From: Tupaia tana
Taxonomy: Eukaryota; Chordata; Mammalia; Scandentia; Tupaiidae
Assembly (NCBI GenBank): GCA_026018925.1
Contig: JAKSZU010000009.1
Span: forward strand, 70,606,949-70,670,948
DNA: 64,000 bases
Direction: 5' to 3'
Position 1 is the first letter of the stretch. Every line of letters begins with the position of its first letter. Positions 56,148-64,000 of this stretch are shown here, one piece after another. The translations under genes and the position numbers were made by a program. The notes beneath the pieces are model-generated. The model made no database searches. It was not told the DNA's origin and saw only the letters and a program-made list of their open reading frames with translations.

Positions 56148-56517
56148 AGAAAACAAGGTAAATAACTATTCAGTTCCCCAGGACTCACCCTTTGGCTGTA
56201 TCCTTAACTATTGGGAGAATTTTGTCCCCGCTAACTTAAAGGAAAACACACTAATATTACTTTGTAATATAGCTTGACGTCAATATAAACTTGCAGGCCA
56301 AGAATGGTGGACACTAAATAGGACCATTAATCATAATACTATCTTATAGCTAAATTGGCTATGAAGAAGACAAGGAAAGTGGTTCAAAGTCCCATATATT
56401 CAGACATTCATGTCTCTTTACCAAGACCCTTCCCTTTGCAGGAAAGTCAGCCAAATCCCTTCACTAAGGCCTCAACCAAATATGGATATAATAGATAATC
56501 CCTTTTTATAAACCTCA

Positions 56518-57324
56518 ATGAGACTACCAAGGGGGTATACATTCCCTCCATACTGTTCCTTGCCTTCTGCCCCAAACACAGCTATGTCCATCCAAATGGG
56601 GACAGAAGAACTAGGTAATGTACCCTTCAGTTCATCACATACTCAAATCAGGGCCCTCTACCCTCTTAGGACAATAGTTGAGCAAGAGGGCCTAATAAGA
56701 GTCCAAGTTCCCTTCATCATTACTGATATTCAACAATGCAGAGAAAAGTTGAGAAAATATTCTGAGAATTCCAATAAATTTACTGCCAGGGTCCAGAGTC
56801 TGATCCTGACTTTTGACTTTTCTTGGAGGGATGTACATTTCATTCTGGCTACCTATTGTACCTCTATGGAAAAGGAATGAATCTTGGTGCATCATGCAAA
56901 GAAGAGTATGCTACATTTGCTGAGATATTACAAGAAAATTTTATAGAAGAAACTGTCCCCACAACTGACCCTGAATGAGATTATAACAGCCCAGTGGGGA
57001 TGAACTGGAGTGCTAAGTTTCTAGAGGGTCTCTTGGCAGGAATAAGAAATGGGCTATGAAAGTCTGTAAATTATGATAAACTTAGAATGATCATGTAGGA
57101 AAAAGATGAAAACCCAGTTGCCTTCTATTACAAGTTATAATAAGGGTTTAGAAAATATGCTAATGTGGACCTTACTTCTCTAGAGGAAAGGGCTCTTTTG
57201 GGACAATACTTTATTAGCCATTCTGTCTCAGATATCAGTTGAAAACTCCAAAGCTAAAAATGAGACTCCAAACCAGTTTCTACTATTTAATATGGCTGTC
57301 ATAGCATTTAATAATCATGATCTT
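56518..57324 (+). pseudogene. ERV class I gag remnant, matrix/capsid
   Basis: Gag forms the retroviral particle. A 120-codon open stretch (56518-56880) begins with a Pro-rich segment and continues with a capsid-like N-terminus: PLRTIVEQEGLIRVQVPF followed by helices and an ILT-like segment near residue 100. After 56880 frames break repeatedly. Its order before the zinc knuckle at 57734 fits a gammaretrovirus-like gag. A SINE at 57326 ends this part. Confidence 0.72.
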
Positions 57325-57325
57325 G

Positions 57326-57597
57326 GGACCAGCAGTTAGCGTAATGGCTATGTCACTGGACTCCCAAGTAGTCAACCGTGGTTTGAGTCCCGGACCCGGT
57401 GGCCTAAACTCACGCCGGGCGCGTGTGCATGTGTGCCCAAGATCCTGAGAGAAGAATGGAGGAGAAGGGATTGTGGCGTGGCCATCCCCCCTGGGGGGTG
57501 ATTTCTCACTTTCTGTCTCTGTCTCTCTCTGTCTGTCTGGCGAGCGCACGTGCCCTATAGCAAAAACCTCTCCCCCAAAAGATAAAATAAAATAAAA
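57326..57597 (+). mobile_element. Young tRNA SINE with 16-bp TSD
   Basis: AATAATCATGATCTTG (57310-57325) and AATAATCAGGATCTTG (57598-57613) bracket a full copy with CpGs largely kept. It splits the ERV gag. Confidence 0.95.
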
Positions 57598-57960
57598 AAT
57601 AATCAGGATCTTGAGGAGTTAGAGAACAGAACAAAGAAAAGCAACAAGCCAGGCTTATGACTGTTGCAATTGCTAAAGACCTTAATATCCACAGAGTTTA
57701 CCCAAAAACCAGAGAAAAAAACTTGCAGATTCATGCTTCAAGTGCAAGAAAATGGGACATTTGGCAAGAGACTGTACACAGCCACCTCTTGGGCCCTGCC
57801 ATCAATGTCATAATGTGGGAAACAATCCCTGTCATTGGAAGTCAACTGTCCACTCTCTTGCAGGAAGGAAACAGCCAGCCAAGGTCCTCATGGGCCAAGA
57901 TGAAGAAATCGATGACTGAGGAGGACTCAGAAAATCTACTGTCTAGAAAATAAGTCCAGA
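57598..57960 (+). pseudogene. ERV gag nucleocapsid remnant
   Basis: A CCHC zinc knuckle, C-x2-C-x4-H-x4-C, is encoded at 57734-57775 ([14 protein letters not shown]), with a second Cys/His-rich stretch after it that has lost the canonical spacing. The knuckle binds viral RNA. The longest open frame over this stretch is out of phase with the knuckle, so the gene is frameshifted. Confidence 0.78.
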
Positions 57961-58300
57961 GAAGTCATAATAACCACCAAGGAACTCCAGGTAATTCTGG
58001 ACAACATGGATAAGTTAATTTTATTTCTTTTAGATACAGGGGCTGCTTACTCTGTTCTCCCCCCACCCTTTTTCTGGAATGCCCTTATCACAGACCACAA
58101 TAGTCATGGGAATGGAGGAGAAAAATACTGTGAATTATTTCACCCTTCCCTTGATATGCCAATTCAAGAAACAAGTATTCTCACAAGAATTTCTAATAGT
58201 TCCTAGATGCCCATCCCCTCTTATGGGGAGGGATATAGTGACAAAGCTGTGGACAATCCTTCAATTTAAGTTTAGACATCTAAGGATTATAAACCTTCAA
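57961..58300 (+). pseudogene. ERV aspartic protease remnant
   Basis: LLDTGAAYSVL at about 58027-58059 is the catalytic D-T-G motif of retroviral proteases (Asp codon 58033). Further on, in another frame, MGRDIVTKL is the conserved C-terminal Gly-Arg-Asp motif. The two lie in different frames, so there is a frameshift between about 58080 and 58170. The short SINE at 58313 follows at once. Confidence 0.82.
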
Positions 58301-58312
58301 GATTCTGATGGG

Positions 58313-58607
58313 TGTTGGCAGATGGCATGAAAAGGCACTGAACTCCAACATGGCTGACTGCGGTTAGAGTCCCAAACCTGGCACCTTGCTTTGTCTCTTT
58401 CCTTCTCTCTCTTTCTCACTCTTGCTCTGTCTCTCTCTGGTCACATTGAAAGAAAAAGGAAAGAAGGAAGGAAGGAAGGAAGGAAGGAAGGAAGGAAGGA
58501 AGGAAGGAAGGAAGGAAGGAAAGAGAAAGAAGGAAGAGAGAAAGAAAGAAAGAAAGAGAGAAAGAAAGAGAAAGAAAGAAGAGAGAAAGAAAGAGAGAAA
58601 GAAAGAG

Positions 58608-58653
<46 letters not shown>

Positions 58654-58713
58654 GGAAAGAGAAAGAAAGAGAAAAAAAGTTGAATAAAATAATTCTAAAA
58701 AAAAAAAAAAAAG
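58313..58713 (+). mobile_element. Short-form SINE swollen by a purine repeat
   Basis: GTTGGCAGATGGCATGAAAA head, GACTGCGGTTAGAGTCCC B box, TC tract and TCTCTCTGGTCACATTGAAA end, then about 230 bases of GGAA/GAAA repeat before an A-run. GATTCTGATGGG (58301-58312) and GGTTCTGATGGG (58714-58725) are the duplication. Confidence 0.9.
58450..58680. repeat. GGAA/GAAA tetranucleotide tract
   Basis: About thirteen GGAA units followed by GAAA/GAGA blocks with no pyrimidine on the plus strand. Lies inside the SINE's 3' end. Confidence 0.97.
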
Positions 58714-58725
58714 GGTTCTGATGGG

Positions 58726-59216
58726 GTACCAAGCTACATAGATAATAAATTTGATCCCATGGTCTAGTATTGTAAACAACCAGGGAGTGCAGTTAACCTT
58801 CTTGGATTCTTCCAACAGAACTTAACCACTGAGGCCTCATTGAGAGCCCTAGTTTGAGGACCCATACAGTGACTACTCTCTTAAAATTCTAGGCACTCAT
58901 CTATATTAAAAGAGCTCATGATATAACCCAAGGACACCACTAACTGCTTTAGACCAGTCTCCCTGCAATCATATTATAGTACTACAGCCTCCTACAGATT
59001 AGGCTAACTACCAGGTAACTCTGTACATGCCATTCAACAAGCCAGTGAGGTTCTCATGGAAACCTCAACTTAATGCTTCTGTCATATTGAACAAAATTTC
59101 AGGATATTGCCAAGGGAGACCTAACCAATGCCAGTGCACTAGTATCTTTCCCTGGCATGACCAGGGAAATATAAAAATTTAACCACCTGGGTTGATATAG
59201 ACACATTAAGATATTG
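58726..59216 (+). other. ERV interior, not assignable
   Basis: Between protease and env, where pol should be. I see no reverse transcriptase or integrase motif in any frame; the roughly 490 bases may be pol or env surface sequence too decayed to tell. Confidence 0.45.
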
Positions 59217-59396
59217 GGGCCAGCAGGTGCTATGGTGGTTAAAGGCGCTGGACTCCCAGGTGGCCGATCACAGTTTAAGTCCTGGACCTGCTGGCTTGCT
59301 TTCTCACTTTCCATCTCTCACTCTCTCTCACCTTGTCCCTCTCTGGTCAAATTAAAATAAATAAAATAAAATTAAGTAAAATAATTCTTTAAAAAA
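59217..59396 (+). mobile_element. Short-form tRNA SINE
   Basis: GGGGCCAGCAGGTGCTATGG head, CTGGACTCCCAGGTGGCCGA, CTGGCTTGCTTTCTCACTTT, TC tract, AAATAAATAAAATAAAATTA tail. Confidence 0.88.
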
Positions 59397-59740
59397 GAGT
59401 ATCTACACTGGGAAACAAAACGCAAGAATCCACACAGGATATCTCCCATGGGCCATATCAACAGTTTATGGGTGCAAACTTGGCAGGAAGCTTTTCCCCT
59501 GGGAAAATTTTTTTAAAAAATTAACTTATCTCTTTACTACTGACCTGGGACTTTGTTTTGAAATCCTTGGAATTTTCTCGTTTTGTAGCATAACTTTCTA
59601 TTTGTGCCTCTCTGCCAAATGGACACTGAACACTGTACAAATGAACCTGTACACTGGTTTTTCTATCCCCTGAGATCACCACTGCCCCCCAACTATCAGT
59701 CACTAATTGTCCTCTGATAGCTCATGTGAGGACAAAATGA
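59397..59740 (+). pseudogene. ERV env surface-subunit remains (tentative)
   Basis: Lies directly upstream of the transmembrane part. Cys and Trp codons are frequent, but frames are broken and no receptor-binding motif is identifiable. Confidence 0.4.
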
Positions 59741-60525
59741 GCCATACAACTCATTCTCCTTCTAGTGGGGCTAGGTGTCACCACCCAAATAAATACAGAA
59801 GTTGCTGGTCTGTTCACCTCTCTGACTTATCAAAAGTCATCCAAAGAGCTCTCAGACAGTTTAGATGAAATGGCTCAAAATATCCTAACTGGAGGCCAGC
59901 AGATGGCGTAGCAGTTACATCACTGGACTCCCATATGACCAACAGTGGTTTGAGTCCTGGAACTGGTGGCTTAAAAATTGCACTGGGCATGAATGTGTGC
60001 CCAGGATCCCAGGAGGAGGATGGAGGAGAAGGGCATGCAGCATGGATATCAACTCTGGGGAATGATTTCTTACTTTCCCCTTTCACTGTCTCTGTCTCTG
60101 TCTCTCTCTCCAGTGAGCACATGTTCCCTACGGCAAAAAACCTCTTAAAAATATTCTTAACTGTTGAAGATCACATAGATTCACTGGCAGGAGTGGTACT
60201 TCAAAACATAATGGGGTTAGAGGAGTGCTGTTCTTATCTAAACCAATCTGGCCTGATAAGAGATGCTGCCAGGAAACTGGTTGATAGGGTTTCATGAATC
60301 TCACAACAGTTGTCACATTCATGTGGAACCTGGTCAAAAATCTGGAACTAGTTCCCTTGGCTGTTGCCCCTCTTGGGGCCCCTATTAGTGCTAATTCTCA
60401 CCCTAATATTTGGGCCCTTTCTCTTAAATCTTCTAACCAAAATTATCTTTTCTCGATTAGAGGCTATAAAATTGCAAATAAACATACAACAGAGATACCA
60501 ATCCCTTGGGACCACCACTGAATCC
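59741..60525 (+). pseudogene. ERV env transmembrane-subunit remnant
   Basis: A hydrophobic fusion-peptide-like segment and heptad-rich helix are encoded at about 59747-59891. After a SINE (59892-60146), 60164-60300 carries a short helix and the Cys-Cys pair of the class I/gammaretrovirus loop (LEECCSYLNQSG). About 60358-60520, in a different frame, encodes a Leu-rich membrane anchor and a basic tail. The segment between the helix and the Cys pair is shortened and the first loop Cys is missing. With the SINE and the frameshift this cannot make an envelope protein. Confidence 0.78.
59892..60146 (+). mobile_element. tRNA SINE in env
   Basis: AGGCCAGCAGATGGCGTAGC head to CCTACGGCAAAAAACCTC. AAAATATCCTAACTG (59877-59891) and AAAATATTCTTAACTG (60147-60163) are its worn duplication. 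Confidence 0.9.
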
Positions 60526-61708
60526 TACTGCTAGTCGTCCAACACTTAATGACAGCCCTTTCAACCACACATATCAGGACTATCTCAACGATCTGTCCCT
60601 CTGGATTTCTTCTCAGTCTGATATTTCTAATCCTTCCTATCCTTATTCAATGTGCACTACAAGCTGTGGACTGAACTACATAACAGGATTTACTAATGGC
60701 AGTAACTCTCTTTTGTCAGAGAGGATTACTGTCACTCAGTTTCAGGGGAAACTGAGAATCCTGAGCTCATTTGATGGTATTTATTTTATATTTTACACTC
60801 TGTTATCTGTTTAAGACAGTAGCAATGCAAAATGTCATGGGAAGATGTAAATACTCAATGCATTCTTCTTTGTACCTTCAACGAATGAAATAGGAAAAAA
60901 AAATCATTTTCTGTCCCTCAAACTCTTCCTATATTCTGATATTCTAATTTATTTAACATTTCAGCTGGTTTTAAGGACTCTGTATATTTTTTTCTCATGA
61001 AGCATGTTACAGTGGTAGCCAGCTTGTCAATCCAAACAAAATAGAAGGTAGACATTTTGTTAAAATAAATTTTCTCTGGACCTTAAATGTCCCCTCTTTG
61101 TTACAAACTTGACAATCCAGAAAGAACATGTACTCTCTCTCTTTTTTTTTTTAACTGAGACCATAAAAACTCAAACTATATATGGAAAATTCTTCATTAA
61201 TCTTAACCCTTTTGCCCCAATGTCATCTAAGAAAATTTATCTCAAATAGATAAATGCTACCTTCATAAGTTAAATTGTATGAGTTGTTTAAAATAGAGCA
61301 TAAAATCAAATGGAAAACTAGTGCAAAATTCAAAACAGCCACTCTGTACCTGTACAAATTAGTCAACTAAACTTGGGCAAGTAATGTAATCATTCAGAAC
61401 CTTTCATTTTAAGCGACTATACAAATGACTGCTGGTATTATTCTCATTGTCCTATTGTTATATTGGTTTTATTATTGTTGGTATGTTGCTGTGGTGATAC
61501 AATATAATATAGTGGAGGCACTGGGTTACTCTGTAATAATACTTCTATCACTGTACTACTTGTGCCAATCATCATATTCATATTCTATATCTGATCTTCC
61601 TTGGTTTTGGTTGGACACAAGTCCTCAAAAGCACACATTATTCTAATTGCTGAATATGTATTATGACAAATTGTGTGGTAATTAAATCCATTTAAACACA
61701 GCCTTCTA
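60526..61708. other. No recognisable feature after env
   Basis: Expected place of a 3' LTR, but I cannot match it to 54772-55270. A 102-codon open frame (60506-60814) overlaps the env tail and resembles nothing I know; its composition is ordinary. The rest is AT-rich. Confidence 0.4.
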
Positions 61709-61711
61709 CTG

Positions 61712-61790
61712 TGTAGTCAGGAAAGTCATGATGCATTTTTGCATGGAAAACCATAGAACAGTATGTGATGACTTTTCTGATGATCTAATA
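61712..61790. mobile_element. Mariner-type MITE
   Basis: TGTAGTCAGGAAAGTCATGA and ATGTGATGACTTTTCTGATG are inverted repeats; a TA follows the right end. The most worn of the four copies. Confidence 0.7.
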
Positions 61791-61792
61791 AG

Positions 61793-62670
61793 TGAGATAC
61801 TATATGTTTCATTTTTCTTTTTCACCTCTACTCTTCCAAGCATTATACAACCCATTACTTCATCCTTAAATAATTCAATAAGCCAACTTTGCTAAATAAT
61901 AATGAGCTCAATTTTCCCAGGCACACAAAATTTATGTAAGGCTAACTATACATTTTTAACTAATAAAAACCATCAGAAGAGTAATCTAATTTTTCTTTCT
62001 ACAGCTTTTGACCTCTCCTATGAATCCATTAAAAAATGGCACTACACATTATTTCTATACCTAGATTATTCGTTCTCAAACCTAAAAGAGGAAATTTACT
62101 CAATGAAATTAATAGACAAAATGTGGACAACATCAAGTCAGCAAACAATAGGGTTTAGTCACTCAGAACAACAAAAGTAATGATTACACAGAAGGAAACA
62201 TGCACTGTGGTCGCAACTGTGAATATGAACATAAGCCAAGGATTTGGAGTAACAAAAAGCAGGTCATCTTCTCACCCATTTCATAAGACTTTAGCATGGT
62301 ATAAAATGACTCTTTTCAAGCCTTTTATCACTAGTGGTTGGAACATAAGGATACGTTTGAGTTACAGGGGGAAATTGTATAATTTGTATAGAAATAGGAA
62401 TAAAAGATCAGAAGCAGGGAGAGAAGAACGCCTTTTGTAGTCCTTAATTACCCTTCCATGTTTCATTGATGAAGAGGGTGAATCAGGAAAATATAAATAT
62501 TCAATCCAATGTGACCAATACAATAATAGGCATTTTTAGTTGGCCCTAGAAATGCACACATGACTAAAAACTTTATGGTTAGTTGTCTTCTAAAAACCCA
62601 GTTGCTATCACATGTGCACAAAGAAATTGCAAGATTTAAATATAATTGAATTAAAATAGTTTAGAAAAGT
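61793..62670. other. No recognisable feature
   Basis: AT-rich. Open frames of up to 92 codons here show no domain and do not resemble ERV or L1 proteins. Confidence 0.4.
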
Positions 62671-62673
62671 ACT

Positions 62674-62996
62674 GTCAGATAGAAAAAGATACCATGTGAA
62701 TAACATACAATTCCAAATTTGCTAATAGCCAAATTTTAAAATGTATAAAGAAATTGGTTAAATAAATTAGTTTAATACTACTTTAATTAACCCAGTACAT
62801 TCAAAATATTAAAATTCCAGCATATAATCAGTCTTAAAGATTAATGAGATATTTTACTTTCTTTCTTCCATACTAAATCATTGAAACCCTATGTGTAGTT
62901 TTCATTTACGTCACATCTGAATTTGGACTAGCCACATTTCAAATGCTAGTCATATAGGGCTGGTGACTAGCATATTAGACAGTGCAGGTTTAGAGG
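62674..62996. mobile_element. Ancient hAT-Charlie MITE
   Basis: CTGTCAGATAGAAAAAGATA start, AACCCAGTACATTCAAAATA middle, TTAATGAGATATTTTACTTT, then ACTAGCCACATTTCAAATGC and GACTAGCATATTAGACAGTG end, in the order of a eutherian hAT-Charlie element of the 'agccacatgtggctagtgg' group. Confidence 0.72.
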
Positions 62997-63286
62997 CTCA
63001 CAATATAAAACTATAACACAAACTATAAAATGCATTACAAAAAGCAGAAATATAATAGAAACCACAAAAAGAAGTTTAGGAACATCACATGCATTTGCCT
63101 CTTCTACCCTTGCCATAATATTATATAATTATAGGGAATCTGTCACTAGAATTTATTGAAATCAGATAGATTCCATAACAATCTGTTTGAAAATATTCTA
63201 CATTTGTTCTAGTACTGACATCACAAAAATTCACATCTCATCTCTAACGTTATTTAATTTTGTCAGATTTATATTTCTGAAATTCT
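62997..63286. other. No recognisable feature
   Basis: AT-rich, no supportable content. Confidence 0.4.
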
Positions 63287-63289
63287 TTT

Positions 63290-63600
63290 TTTTTTACGGT
63301 TCAATGACTTACTAAATTTTATTCATTAAATCATTGTATATCATTACAGTGTGCAAAATGAATTTTCCAAGTATGAATATACTGTATATTCATCCAGTTA
63401 TTATTCATACATATTATCATTAACAAATAATTTTCCATTTTTGTGTTCCTTAAATTTTTTGTTTCTCTATATTCCCCCTTGATTCCCTTCTTCTCACCCT
63501 CTCCCATTTCCCATCTTCCTCCCATGCTGTCTCTAGTATCCAAAATTGTTCTCCATGCTTTTGTATCTTCCAATCTTTCAGTATCTGGTAATTTTAAAAA
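63290..63600 (-). mobile_element. 5'-truncated L1 3' UTR
   Basis: Antisense of the 54363-54757 3' UTR: CATTGTATATCATTACAGTG, TGCAAAATGAATTTTCCAAG, TTCTCACCCTCTCCCATTTC, ATGCTGTCTCTAGTATCC. The 90-codon frame on the minus strand comes from this UTR. Confidence 0.82.
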
Positions 63601-63604
63601 CATT

Positions 63605-63825
63605 TTGTTGTCATTGGGTCCATATGCTCACATGAGCGACAGACATAGAGAAACCAGAGAAAATCCCTATTCCTTTTTCCTCTATTTTTCCATCCAGTCA
63701 GGATTTGGGGGAATGCATACACACATGACTGGCATGTTTTTCAAGCCTCTGGGGCTGAGGTTCAAACTTTGGTCCACCCTGGGAGATTCTGCCCCTCTAG
63801 ACACTATTTTACAGGGCTGGCTCTA
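63605..63825 (-). mobile_element. Old tRNA SINE
   Basis: GTCCATATGCTCACATGAGC, TCAGGATTTGGGGGAATGCA, GACTGGCATGTTTTTCAAGC, GAGGTTCAAACTTTGG. Strongly diverged. Confidence 0.65.
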
Positions 63826-64000
63826 TCTTTATAAAATTTTATAAGTTCTATGTTTCAGGAAAAAAATGAATCAACTTAGTTAGAAATGCAGTTCAGAAAA
63901 ATCATTTTATTAACATTCATGTGAAATCTCTTGGGAGCCTTATCATTTTCCTTGAATTATAGTATTAAAAATTTCAACTTCTTCATCCTCCAAAGTGCCT
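63826..64000. other. No recognisable feature at window end
   Basis: AT-rich sequence to the edge; nothing supportable. Confidence 0.4.

Noticed and set aside
55880-56156. Glutamate/lysine-rich open frames on the minus strand
   Set aside because: They are translations of the compound pyrimidine repeat.
58364-58815. Open frames of 98-124 codons rich in Lys/Glu or Phe/Leu/Ser
   Set aside because: They read through the GGAA/GAAA tract in a SINE and have no coding character.
61425-61646. 73-codon frame with a strongly hydrophobic start
   Set aside because: AT-rich DNA gives Ile/Leu/Tyr-rich frames by chance; no homologous domain, no supporting context.
1-64000. A new multi-gene biological system
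   Set aside because: No intact cellular gene, conserved exon, gene cluster or non-coding RNA gene is visible. All strong signals are repeats or dead copies.

Overview
This is an AT-rich stretch of mammalian nuclear DNA with no intact protein-coding gene and no convincing conserved exon. Almost everything recognisable is a transposable element. The dominant repeat is a tRNA-derived SINE of about 250-280 bp (often starting GGGACCAGCAG, with A-box and B-box-like Pol III motifs, a CpG-rich middle, a CCCCCnnGGGGG patch, a TC-rich tract, a GGCGAGCGCACGCGCCCTAT end and an A tail). It occurs in about 40 copies from very young (CpGs kept, long target-site duplications) to badly decayed. Older composite SINEs join a tRNA-like head to a 7SL/Alu-like body. 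A tRNA-only SINE together with tRNA-7SL composites fits what I recall of tree shrew (Tupaia, Scandentia) Tu SINEs. That species call is an inference; colugo is the main alternative.

Layout. 1-7,700: sparse old repeats (MIR, decayed SINEs, an 80-bp mariner MITE, an old L1 3' end). 7,713-13,152: a long decayed L1 whose 5' end holds tandem monomers, broken by two SINEs and containing a chimeric ORF2 end. 13,160-19,200: short L1 3' ends, two with 5' inversion, a second MITE family, MIRs. 19,383-21,752: a mariner transposon with a dead minus-strand transposase, split by four head-to-tail SINEs. 22,000-34,700: dense SINEs, including nested clusters. 36,051-37,195: an antisense old L1 bounded by a 15-bp duplication. 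37,350-47,240: more SINEs, including a dimer carried within a single pair of target-site duplications and SINE tails grown into microsatellites. 47,510-50,580: an old L1 holding a processed RPL21 pseudogene, a mariner MITE and SINEs. 51,329-54,757: a younger L1 with about 171-bp 5'-UTR monomers, a large internal deletion and a mutated reverse transcriptase motif. 54,772-60,525: remains of a class I (gammaretrovirus-like) endogenous retrovirus with gag, protease and env transmembrane fragments, no recognisable reverse transcriptase or integrase, and four SINE insertions. 60,526-64,000: mostly unannotatable, with a mariner MITE, an ancient hAT-Charlie element, an antisense L1 end and a decayed SINE.

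There is no operon, CRISPR array, or cellular gene system here. The interest lies in how the elements were built and nested: two kinds of monomeric L1 promoter, lineage-restricted MITEs, a mobilised SINE dimer, microsatellites born from SINE tails, and a tail-only retroinsertion. I found no new biological system.
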